Notes under the pieces: generated by a model
The model's input: the letters and a program-made list of their open reading frames with translations, nothing else
Databases searched by the model: none
What the model was told of the DNA's origin: nothing
In this document: positions 24,933-32,632 of the stretch, piece by piece
How the letters are laid out: the number at the start of each line of letters is the position of its first letter
Numbering within the stretch: the stretch's first letter is position 1
Translations under genes and position numbers: made by a program
DNA from: Streptomyces sp. SN-593
GTDB taxonomy: Bacteria > Actinomycetota > Actinomycetes > Streptomycetales > Streptomycetaceae
Assembly: GCF_016756395.1 (NCBI RefSeq)
Contig: NZ_AP018365.1
Span: 5,397,001-5,461,000, forward strand
Reading direction: 5' to 3'
Length of the DNA: 64,000 nt

Positions 24933-25067
24933 TCACAGGTGCCAGGCGGCCACCGCCATGCCCACGACCGCCGCGACCGCGAGGACCAGCATCGCCCGGC
25001 GCACCATCACCTGGGCGCGGCGCAGCTCCTCGTCGCGCCCGCGGGGCTGATCGTCGGACCAGAGCAT
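24933..25067 (-). CDS. 44-residue membrane protein (MmpB-like)
   Basis: Reads MLWSDDQPRGRDEELRRAQ, then a single hydrophobic helix (MLVLAVAAVVGMAVAAW) up to the end. ATG 25067 and TGA 24933-24935. A charged N-terminus followed by one helix, with codon use normal for the genome, supports a real gene. The opening MLWSD and the RRAQ segment recall the short Streptomyces proteins annotated as morphogenic membrane protein MmpB; that name is from memory. It lies between the carboxylase epsilon gene and maf, all on the minus strand. Confidence 0.65.
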   Translation of the reverse strand: MLWSDDQPRGRDEELRRAQVMVRRAMLVLAVAAVVGMAVAAWHL

Positions 25068-25202
25068 GCGGTCAAGGGTGGACCGCCGCGCGGACCCGCG
25101 CCTGAGTACGGGTACTCACTGCGCGGTGCCGCCCGCCCGGCCGCACACTCCGCCCGTCCGGACACCCCGCCCGGCCGCACACCCCGTCAGGCCGGCACCC
25201 CG

Positions 25203-25412
25203 TCAGGCCGGCCACCCCGAGGTGCGCCACGCCGCCGGCCCCGGGCGGGACGCGACGCCCGGCACCCTGCGCGCCGGGTCGGACCAGGCACTCCTGGCGG
25301 ACGGTCGGCCGCCGCCGTCCGGGTCGGCCGCCGCCGCCCGCGCCTGGACCAGCGCGACCACCGCCGCCAGCTCCTCCGGGGTCGGCCGCCCCCGCTCCAC
25401 CTTGATCATCAT
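25203..25412 (-). CDS. accE: acyl-CoA carboxylase epsilon subunit
   Basis: 69 residues. The N-terminal MMIKVERGRPTPEELAAVVA is the family hallmark; after a variable linker comes W-SDPARRVPG and a C-terminal AAWRTSGWPA, also typical. The subunit bridges and activates actinomycete acetyl/propionyl-CoA carboxylases. It starts at ATG 25412 with GGAGG nine bases upstream, 68 bp after the beta-subunit gene. The 135-bp stretch that follows contains a small tandem of CCCCGTCAGGCCGGC and no gene. Confidence 0.88.
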   Translation of the reverse strand: MMIKVERGRPTPEELAAVVALVQARAAAADPDGGGRPSARSAWSDPARRVPGVASRPGPAAWRTSGWPA

Positions 25413-25480
25413 CTCTGCGGTCCTCCCTGCGAGCGTGCGGACGGCGCCGGTCACCGGCCGCCGGAGCGGCCCGGCCGGCG

Positions 25481-27070
25481 TCACAGCGGGATGTTGCCGT
25501 GCTTCTTCGGCGGCAGGCTCTCGCGCTTGTTGCGCAGCGTCCGCAGCGCCTTGACGAGGTGGGCGCGGGTCCTGGACGGCTCGACGACCGCGTCGACGTA
25601 GCCGCGCTCGGCCGCGACGTAAGGATTCAGCAGCGTGTCCTCGTAGTCGGTGACCAGCCGCTGGCGCAGCTCGTCGGCCTCCTCGGGGGTGGCCGCCTCG
25701 GCCAGGGTGCGGCGGTGCAGGATGTTGACCGCGCCCTGCGCGCCCATCACGGCGATTTGGGCCGTCGGCCAGGCGAGGTTGAGGTCCGCGCCCAGGTGCT
25801 TGGAGCCCATCACGTCGTACGCGCCGCCGTACGCCTTGCGGGTGATGATGGTGATGAGCGGGACGGTCGCCTCGGCGTAGGCGTAGATCAGCTTGGCGCC
25901 GCGGCGGATGATGCCGTCCCACTCCTGGCTGGTGCCGGGCAGGAAGCCGGGGACGTCGACGAAGGTGACCACCGGGATGTTGAAGCTGTCGCAGGTCCGC
26001 ACGAAGCGCGCGGCCTTCTCCGAGGCGTTGATGTCCAGGCAGCCGGCGAACTGGAGCGGCTGGTTGGCGACCACGCCCACCGGCCGGCCCTCGATCCGGC
26101 CCAGACCGGTCAGGATGTTCGGCGCGAAGAGGGCCTGGGTCTCCAGGAACTCGCCGTCGTCCAGCACGTGTTCGACGACCTTGTGCATGTCGTACGGCTG
26201 GTTGGCCGAGTCGGGGATCAGCGTGTCCAGCTCGCGGTCCTCGTCGGTGGGCTCCAGGTCCGCCTCGGCGGGGAAGGCGGGCGGCTCCTCCAGGTTGTTG
26301 CTCGGCAGGTAGGACAGCAGCGCCTTGACGTACTCGAACGCGTCCTTCTCGTCGCCCGACAGGTGGTGCGCGTTGCCGGAGGTGGTGTTGTGGGTGCGCG
26401 CGCCGCCCAGCTCCTCCATTCCGACGTCCTCGCCGGTCACCGTCTTGATGACGTCCGGCCCGGTGATGAACATGTGCGAGGTCTGGTCGACCATCACCAC
26501 GAAGTCGGTGATCGCGGGGGAGTAGACCGCGCCCCCGGCGCACGGGCCGACGATCAGGCTGATCTGCGGGATCACCCCGGAGGCGTGGGTGTTGCGGCGG
26601 AAGATCTCGCCGTACATGCCCAGGGACGTGACGCCCTCCTGGATGCGCGCGCCGCCGGAGTCGTTGATCCCGATCACCGGGCAGCCGGTCTTCAGCGCGA
26701 AGTCCATCACCTTGACGATCTTCTCGCCGAACACCTCGCCCAGCGCCCCGCCGAAGACCGTGAAGTCCTGCGAGAAGACCGCCACCGGGCGGCCCTCGAC
26801 GGTGCCGTAGCCGGTGACCACCCCGTCGCCGTAGGGCCGGTTCGCCTCCAGCCCGAAGTTGGTGGAACGGTGCCGGGCCAGCTCGTCCAGCTCGGTGAAG
26901 GAACCCTCGTCCAGCAGCAGTTCGATCCGCTCCCGGGCGGTCAGCTTGCCCTTGGCGTGCTGTTTCTCCACCGCCCTGCGCGAGCCCGCGTGCGTCGCCT
27001 CCTCGATCCGGTGGCGCAGGTCGGCGAGCTTGCCCGCCGTCGTGTGGATGTCGTACTGCGGCTCGGCCAT
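25481..27070 (-). CDS. pccB: propionyl-CoA carboxylase beta subunit (carboxyltransferase)
   Basis: 529 residues. N-terminal half: GSFTELDELARHRSTNFGLE, VFSQDFTVFGGALGEVFGEKI, GINDSGGARIQEGV (oxyanion hole Gly-Gly), VGPCAGGAVYSPAITDF. C-terminal half: FAGCLDINASEKAARFVR, FVDVPGFLPGTSQEWDGIIR, AYGGAYDVMGSKHLGAD. It transfers carboxyl from biotin to propionyl- or acetyl-CoA. The Asp in the AYGGAYDVM segment is the residue known to set preference for propionyl-CoA in S. coelicolor PccB, so a propionyl-CoA enzyme is likely. ATG 27070. Divergent from birA. Confidence 0.93.
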   Translation of the reverse strand: MAEPQYDIHTTAGKLADLRHRIEEATHAGSRRAVEKQHAKGKLTARERIELLLDEGSFTELDELARHRSTNFGLEANRPYGDGVVTGYGTVEGRPVAVFSQDFTVFGGALGEVFGEKIVKVMDFALKTGCPVIGINDSGGARIQEGVTSLGMYGEIFRRNTHASGVIPQISLIVGPCAGGAVYSPAITDFVVMVDQTSHMFITGPDVIKTVTGEDVGMEELGGARTHNTTSGNAHHLSGDEKDAFEYVKALLSYLPSNNLEEPPAFPAEADLEPTDEDRELDTLIPDSANQPYDMHKVVEHVLDDGEFLETQALFAPNILTGLGRIEGRPVGVVANQPLQFAGCLDINASEKAARFVRTCDSFNIPVVTFVDVPGFLPGTSQEWDGIIRRGAKLIYAYAEATVPLITIITRKAYGGAYDVMGSKHLGADLNLAWPTAQIAVMGAQGAVNILHRRTLAEAATPEEADELRQRLVTDYEDTLLNPYVAAERGYVDAVVEPSRTRAHLVKALRTLRNKRESLPPKKHGNIPL

Positions 27071-27254
27071 GGAGGCGGCTCCCCTGCTCTCGGCGGGTCG
27101 TACGCGTACCGTCCGCGCGTACGTGACTGGCGAGTAACGCTGTTGCGTAGCGTAGTGGTGACGCAGACGAACGAGCAGTGCGGCGTTCACCACATCGCGC
27201 CCGGGCCGGGCGGGCGCGGCGTCCGCCGGCGGGCGGGGCTCATAGGGTGGGGGC

Positions 27255-28133
27255 ATGACCTCCAGCCGCTGGTCCGACCTGGAACGGCCCCCGCTCAACG
27301 CCGTGGCCCTGCGCAGGGCGGTGGTCGTGCCGGAAGCGGTGTGGACCTCGCTCGACGTGGTGCAGGCCACCGGCTCCACCAACAGCGACCTGTCCGCCCG
27401 GGCCGCGAGCGGCGCGCCGGAGGGCGCGGTGCTCGTCGCCGAGGAGCAGACCACGGGACGCGGCCGGCTGGACCGGCGGTGGAGCGCCCCGGCCCGCTCC
27501 GGGCTGTTCTTCTCGGTGCTGCTGCGCCCGGGAGAGGCAGCCGCGACCCCCGACGGCGTCCGCCCGCCGGTGCCCGTGCACCGGTGGGGGTGGCTGCCGC
27601 TGCTCGCCGGAGTGGCCACCGCCACCGCGCTGTCCCGCGCCGCCGGGGTGGACACGGCACTCAAATGGCCCAACGACCTGCTGCTCACCGTCGAGGGCGA
27701 GGAGCGCAAGGCCGGCGGCATCCTCGCCGAGCGGGTCGGGGAGACCGCCGTGGTCATCGGCATCGGGCTCAACGTGTCGCTGCGCGCCGAGGAACTGCCC
27801 GTCCCGACCGCCACCTCGCTCGCGCTCGCCGGCGCCGCCGGCACCGACCGCGACCCGCTGCTGCGGGCGGTGCTGCGCTCGCTCGGCGACTGGTACGACG
27901 CCTGGCGGGCGGAGGGCGGCGACCCGGCCGCGTCCCGGCTCCAGCAGACCTACGCGGCCGGCTGCGCCACCCTCGGCCGGCAGGTGCGGGCCGAGCTGCC
28001 AGGTGGCCGCGACCTGTCCGGCACGGCGGTGGCGGTCGACGGCGACGGGCGGCTGGTGATCGCCGGGCCGCAGGGCGAGCAGCCGGTCGGGGCGGGGGAC
28101 GTCGTCCATCTGCGCCCCACCGAAGGAGAGTGA
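27255..28133 (+). CDS. birA: biotin--[acetyl-CoA carboxylase] ligase
   Basis: 292 residues, class I ligase without a DNA-binding domain. Biotinyl-AMP loop GRGRLDRRW near 75, KWPNDLL near 137, KAGGILAE near 155, and a C-terminal SH3-like domain from about 230. It biotinylates the carrier domain of the alpha subunit encoded at 21592-23352, which explains its place beside the carboxylase genes. The 184-bp gap shared with pccB contains GTACGCGTAC (27100-27109) and a GC-rich promoter area but no clear operator. Confidence 0.92.
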   Translation: MTSSRWSDLERPPLNAVALRRAVVVPEAVWTSLDVVQATGSTNSDLSARAASGAPEGAVLVAEEQTTGRGRLDRRWSAPARSGLFFSVLLRPGEAAATPDGVRPPVPVHRWGWLPLLAGVATATALSRAAGVDTALKWPNDLLLTVEGEERKAGGILAERVGETAVVIGIGLNVSLRAEELPVPTATSLALAGAAGTDRDPLLRAVLRSLGDWYDAWRAEGGDPAASRLQQTYAAGCATLGRQVRAELPGGRDLSGTAVAVDGDGRLVIAGPQGEQPVGAGDVVHLRPTEGE

Positions 28134-28227
28134 GCCAGGGCACACCTGCCGTATCGTTGAGGGGCTGCGTCGTCTCGATGATCGGAAGGGCTGTGCGCAG
28201 GGACTTCTCAGGGGCTGGACGGTAAAC

Positions 28228-29712
28228 GTGGACAACGACAGCCCCCCACCGACCTCCTCCGGCGGCGACGCCGCCTCCGACGGTGCGCGTGCCGCGTCCG
28301 GCGGTGGCGACGCGTCGGGTGGTGCCGCGTCCGGCGACGCTCCTTCCGGCGATGCTCCTTCCGGCGACGCCGCGTCCGGTGACGCCCTCGCGGACGCGGC
28401 GGGCGACGGTTCCGGGGCCGGTTCCGGTTCCGGGGCCGGGGCCCGGGGTGCGGGCGCCGGGGAGCCGGCGTCCTCCGGCGAGCCGGGCGCGGAGGGCGCG
28501 CGTGGGTCCGGCGAGGAGCCCGGCGCGGGCGGCGGGGACGGGAGCGGCGGTGGAAGGGGCGGCGGGGACTCTGGCGAAGGGCCCGGCGGCGGCTCCGCGG
28601 ACGGCTCCGGCGAGGATGTCCCGGGCGAGGTACCGGGCTGCGCCGCGGGCGACGGTCCGGCCGATCCCGAGGAGCCCGGCGAGGCGGGGGAGGCGGGGGA
28701 GCACCCGCTGGCGCTGCGGCTGGAGCAGCTGATCCTCGGCGCGCCGCGCCAGTACACCCCGTTCCAGGCGGCGCGCACCGCGGGCGTGTCGATGGACCTG
28801 GCCTCGCGCTTCTGGCGGGCCATGGGCTTCGCCGACATCGGCCAGGCCAAGGCGCTCACCGAGGCGGACGTCCTGGCGCTGCGCCGGCTGGCCGGCCTGG
28901 TCGAGGCCGGCCTGCTGAGCGAGTCGATGGCGATCCAGGTGGCGCGGTCCACCGGGCAGACCACCGCGCGGCTCGCCGACTGGCAGACCGACTCCTTCCT
29001 CGAAGGGCTCACCGAGCCGCCCGAGCCCGGCATGACCCGGGCCGAGGTGGCGTACCCGCTCGTCGAGCTGCTGCTGCCCGAGCTGGAGGAGTTCCTGATC
29101 TACGTGTGGCGCCGCCAGGTCGCGGCCGCCACCAGCCGGGTCGTGCAGTCCGACGACGAGGAGGCGGTGGACCGCCGGCTCGCCGTCGGCTTCGCCGACC
29201 TGGTGGGCTTCACCCGGCTCACCCGCCGGCTCGAGGAGGAGGAACTCGGCGAGCTGGTCGAGGCGTTCGAGACCACCGCGGCCGACCAGGTCGCGGCGTA
29301 CGGCGGGCGGCTGATCAAGACGCTCGGCGACGAGGTGCTCTTCGTCGCCGATGACCCGGGCACGGCGGCGGAGATCGGCATGCGGCTGATCGAGACGATG
29401 ACCGGCGACGAGACGATGCCGGCGCTGCGGGTGGGGATGGCCTTCGGCACGGTCACCACGCGGATGGGGGACGTGTTCGGCACGACCGTCAACCTCGCCT
29501 CGCGGCTCACCTCGATAGCGCCACGGGACGCGGTCCTGGTGGACGGGGACTTCGCGGAGGCGCTCGGTGCGGCGGGGGAGGCGCCCCTGTCCGAGGCGGA
29601 CGTCGACGCGACCGCGGAGAAGTACCGCTTCGCGCTCCAGCCGATGTGGCGCCGCCCGGTCCGCGGGCTCGGCGTGGTCGAGCCCTGGCTGCTCTCCCGC
29701 CGCGACGCCTGA
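28228..29712 (+). CDS. cya: class III adenylate cyclase with long disordered N-terminus
   Basis: 494 residues. Residues 1-150 are low in complexity (Gly, Ser, Asp, Ala, Pro), including GDAPSGDAPSGDAASGDA from a 15-bp tandem repeat near 28333-28385. Residues 155-270 form the helical regulatory part found in Streptomyces Cya. The catalytic domain starts near 318: FADLVGFTRL (metal Asp), IKTLGDEVLF (adenine Lys and second metal Asp), TTVNLASRLT (Asn/Arg of the transition state). It makes cAMP, which in Streptomyces acts with Crp on germination and development. S. coelicolor Cya has, from memory, about 380 residues; the extra length here is the repeat-rich N-terminus. GTG 28228. Confidence 0.9.
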   Translation: MDNDSPPPTSSGGDAASDGARAASGGGDASGGAASGDAPSGDAPSGDAASGDALADAAGDGSGAGSGSGAGARGAGAGEPASSGEPGAEGARGSGEEPGAGGGDGSGGGRGGGDSGEGPGGGSADGSGEDVPGEVPGCAAGDGPADPEEPGEAGEAGEHPLALRLEQLILGAPRQYTPFQAARTAGVSMDLASRFWRAMGFADIGQAKALTEADVLALRRLAGLVEAGLLSESMAIQVARSTGQTTARLADWQTDSFLEGLTEPPEPGMTRAEVAYPLVELLLPELEEFLIYVWRRQVAAATSRVVQSDDEEAVDRRLAVGFADLVGFTRLTRRLEEEELGELVEAFETTAADQVAAYGGRLIKTLGDEVLFVADDPGTAAEIGMRLIETMTGDETMPALRVGMAFGTVTTRMGDVFGTTVNLASRLTSIAPRDAVLVDGDFAEALGAAGEAPLSEADVDATAEKYRFALQPMWRRPVRGLGVVEPWLLSRRDA

Positions 29713-30377
29713 CCCTCGGCGAACGCCGCCCGCGGGGAGCCCGGGCCCGCCCCGGCGGCGATGGCGACGGCTGGCCGTGGCCGTGGCCGGGCGTCCGGCC
29801 GTGTGGTGAGGGGCGGGCCGAGCCTGGTGGGGCGTCTGGCCGGGTGGCGAGGGGCGGGCCGAGCCTGGTGGGGCGTCTGGCCGTGTGGCGAGGGTGGACT
29901 CCCGCGGTGGCGCGGCGCCTGGTCCCCGTGGTGAGGGCGGGCCCCGGCGGTGGGGCGATGCGTGGCCGTGTGGTGCAGGCCGACTCCGGCTCTGGCGTGG
30001 TGCGTGCCCCTGGGGTGGCGGCTGTCTTCGGCGCCGGGGCGTTGTCCGGCCTTGCGGCCGGGGGCCCTCGGTCTGGCGCGACGTCTGGCCGTGTGGCGAC
30101 GGTCAGACCCGAGCCTGGTGGGTCGCCTGGCCGTGTGGCGAGGGTGGACTCCCGCGGTGGCGCGGTGCCTGGTCCCCGTGGTGAGGGCGGGCCCCGGCGA
30201 TGGGGCGATGCGTGGCCGCTCGGCGAAGAGGGCTCCCGCGGTGGCGTGGTGCCTGGTCCCGTGGCTACGGCCGGGCCCGGGCTCCGCGGGGCTGGGCTGG
30301 CTCCGCCGGGGCAGGCGGCGGTGGAGGAACGGGCGGGGCAGCGTGGGGGACGGACTTCGCGCCGGGCGGGAGCGGGC
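29713..30377. repeat. gene-free region of degenerate direct repeats
   Basis: 665 bp with no supportable gene. A 35-bp unit (GAGGGGCGGGCCGAGCCTGG and on) occurs perfectly at 29808-29842 and 29849-29883. A 92-bp block at 29877-29968 returns at 30127-30218 with two mismatches, and shorter pieces (CGTGTGGCGAGGGTGGACTC) recur. Long open frames cross it on the plus strand, but they reflect base composition: products are Trp/Gly/Arg repeats and the gene on the other strand ends at 30378. Confidence 0.8.
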
Positions 30378-31532
30378 TCATGGGCGGTGGCCGCGCAGGG
30401 TGCGGCGCTCGGTGTCCGGGTGGGGCGGCGGCTTGTCGGCGAGGCGGACCACCGGGTCCTGGGGCCCCTCGCGGCCGGCGACCACCGGGTGGTCGGCGCG
30501 CAGCGCCTTCGCCCGGTACTGCGCCGCGTCCGCCAGCCGGAAAAGCCGCCGCGCGGACCGTACCGGCCCGATCGGGTCGCCGGTGGACGCCAGCCCGCAG
30601 GCGACCCCGTCGCCGACCTCCAGCTCGGCCGCCCGCCGGCACAACTCCTCCGCGGCCCTTACCACCTCGTCCGCGTGCTGCCCCACCGCCACGATGCAGA
30701 ACTCGTCCCCGCCGAGCCGCGCGGCGAGACTGCCGGGGAGCATCGCCCCGCACAGCGACAGCAGCGAGCCGAACCGTTCCAGCAGCCGGTCCCCGACCGC
30801 GTGGCCGAGCCGGTCGTTGACCCGCTTCAGCCCGTTCAGGTCGCACACCACCAGGCTGACCACCACGCCCTGCCGCCGGTGCAGCTCCAGCGCCTCGTCC
30901 AGCCGGACGTCCACCGCCCTGCGGTTGCCGAGGCCGGTCAACGGGTCGGTGAACGCCAGGAGCCGGACCTCGGCCAGCCGTTCGGTCTGCGCGATGCCGG
31001 ACGCGATCAGCGCGGCCAGCACCGTCGCGAAGTCCGCGTCCGCGCGGGCGAAGCCCGCCTCGCCCACCCGGCGCGCGACGTACAGCTCGCCCCAGGCCCG
31101 GCCGTGCAGCACGATCGGCGCGACCACGCAGCTCCCGCGGCCGCGCCGGCGCAGCGCCGCGGCCCGACCCCAGCTCCCGCCGCCCGGGGACGAACCCGTC
31201 GCGTCCTCGGTCTCCACCCAGGCGTGCGGCTCGCCGCCCGCGGCCCACGTGCCGTGCAGGAACTCGGCGATCTCCGGGAAGTCGTGCACCGAGTACGACT
31301 CGTCGGCCGGCTCCGCCTCCTCGCCGGGGGCGAGGTCGCCGTCGTTGACCAGCACCCGCAGCCGACCGGTGTCCCGCTCCCATGAGGAGACCGCGGCGAA
31401 GGCCCCCTGCATCGCCAGCCGGGCGCCGCGCGCCCCCGCCCGCACCGTCGCGCGCGGGCTCTGCGCCGTGGCCAGCGCCTGTGCCAGCTCGACGACCGCC
31501 CGCAGCCGTACATCGGCCGTACCTTCCGCCAT
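30378..31532 (-). CDS. GAF-GGDEF diguanylate cyclase
   Basis: 384 residues. Residues 15-185 look like a GAF sensor domain (WERDTGRLRVLVND, GRAWGELYVARR). The GGDEF domain follows: DPLTGLGNRRAVDVRL near 195, CDLNGLKRVNDRLGHAVGD near 232, ARLGGDEFCIVA near 270 with an intact GGDEF active site. The RxxD inhibitory site expected five residues before GGDEF is absent, so product inhibition through that site is unlikely. No transmembrane helix, so cytoplasmic. Cyclic di-GMP controls development in Streptomyces through BldD. ATG 31532 or the adjacent GTG 31535 is the start. Confidence 0.88.
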   Translation of the reverse strand: MAEGTADVRLRAVVELAQALATAQSPRATVRAGARGARLAMQGAFAAVSSWERDTGRLRVLVNDGDLAPGEEAEPADESYSVHDFPEIAEFLHGTWAAGGEPHAWVETEDATGSSPGGGSWGRAAALRRRGRGSCVVAPIVLHGRAWGELYVARRVGEAGFARADADFATVLAALIASGIAQTERLAEVRLLAFTDPLTGLGNRRAVDVRLDEALELHRRQGVVVSLVVCDLNGLKRVNDRLGHAVGDRLLERFGSLLSLCGAMLPGSLAARLGGDEFCIVAVGQHADEVVRAAEELCRRAAELEVGDGVACGLASTGDPIGPVRSARRLFRLADAAQYRAKALRADHPVVAGREGPQDPVVRLADKPPPHPDTERRTLRGHRP

Positions 31533-31620
31533 CACTCCAGGCTAGGCACCTTTGCCCCGGCGCGACGCCCGACCCGGCCCCGCACTGGGCCGAACGGACC
31601 TCCGCTGTCGCGCGCCGGAA

Positions 31621-32436
31621 TCAGAGCCCGGGCCAGGCCGGCCGCCGCTTCTCGTTGAACGCCGCGACCCCCTCGGCACGGTCCGCCGAGAAGGCGATGG
31701 TGCGCCAGGCCGCGTCCTCGACCTCCATGCCCGCGCGCAGGTCCAGGCCGTGGCCGAGCCGCAGCGCCCGCTTGGCGGCGCGCAGCCCCACCGGGGAGTT
31801 GGCCGCGATGCGCTCCGCGAGGTCGAGCGCGGCGCCGCGGGCCCGCCCCGCGGGCACCAGTTGGTCGACCATCCCCAGCTCCAGGGCCTCGGCGGCCGGC
31901 ACGCGGCGGGCGGTGAAGACCAGTTCCGCGGCCCGGGCCGCGCCGACCCGGCGGGGCAGTAGCTGGGTGCCGCCGCCCCCGGGGATGACCCCCACGGAGA
32001 CCTCGGGCAGCCCGACCACGGCGGCCTCGTCCGCGACGATCAGGTCGCAGGACAGGGCGAGTTCGTACCCGCCGCCGAGCGCGAAGCCGCCGACCGCGGC
32101 GATCGCGGGCATCGGCAGGTCCAGGACGCCGCCGTAGGCCGCCCTGGCCCGCGGGCGCTGGCGCAGCAGTTCCGCGTCGCTCAGCGCGTTGCGCTCCTTG
32201 AGGTCCGCGCCGGCGCAGAAGGCGCGCTCGCTGGAGGAGGTGAGGACCGCGACGCTCACCGTCGGGTCGGCGGACAACTCCGCGCACGCCGCCGCGATCG
32301 CGTCGGCCATCGCCGTGGAGACGGCGTTCATCGCCGCGGGACGGTCGAGCACCACCTCGGCGACGTGCCCGCCGTGCCGGCGGACATCGACGACGTCCCC
32401 GAACCTGCGCGTGCCCGCGTGCTCCTGCTCGCTCAT
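31621..32436 (-). CDS. enoyl-CoA hydratase/isomerase family protein
   Basis: 271 residues, crotonase fold. VVLDRPAAMNAVS near 28, oxyanion-hole SERAFCAGADLKERNAL near 65-80, AAVGGFALGGGYELALSCD near 110-128, and VGVIPGGGGTQLLPRRVG near 145-160 with the second catalytic-type position as Gly rather than Glu in PGGGG. It probably acts in fatty-acid or branched-chain acyl-CoA breakdown; the substrate is unknown. ATG 32436 follows GGAGGGACGGGCGG. Confidence 0.85.
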   Translation of the reverse strand: MSEQEHAGTRRFGDVVDVRRHGGHVAEVVLDRPAAMNAVSTAMADAIAAACAELSADPTVSVAVLTSSSERAFCAGADLKERNALSDAELLRQRPRARAAYGGVLDLPMPAIAAVGGFALGGGYELALSCDLIVADEAAVVGLPEVSVGVIPGGGGTQLLPRRVGAARAAELVFTARRVPAAEALELGMVDQLVPAGRARGAALDLAERIAANSPVGLRAAKRALRLGHGLDLRAGMEVEDAAWRTIAFSADRAEGVAAFNEKRRPAWPGL

Positions 32437-32632
32437 TCCGCCCGTCCCTCCGGCACCGGTTAACGATCGCGAACCTCGCGCCATCCTCGCACGGCTCCCC
32501 GCCCGTCCGGCGCCGCGCTGCGCGTCGCGCGGCCGGCCGCGCGCGTGCGGCGGAGGCGGGAAGGGGCGGGGCGGTGCGGGGCCGCGGGGGGGCGGGTGAC
32601 AGAGCGGGATTCAGTGCTTAGGGTTCGTGAAT

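Noticed and set aside
27100..27109. GTACGCGTAC between pccB and birA as a fourth copy of the nucleoside operator
   Set aside because: It shares only the CG-rich centre, lacks the CTACGCGCGTAG spacing, and lies before a carboxylase gene.
29646..31385. 579-residue open frame on the plus strand over the repeat field and the GGDEF gene
   Set aside because: Its 3' half is the antisense of a gene with intact GGDEF motifs, and its 5' half is repeat DNA. Third-position GC bias does not support it.
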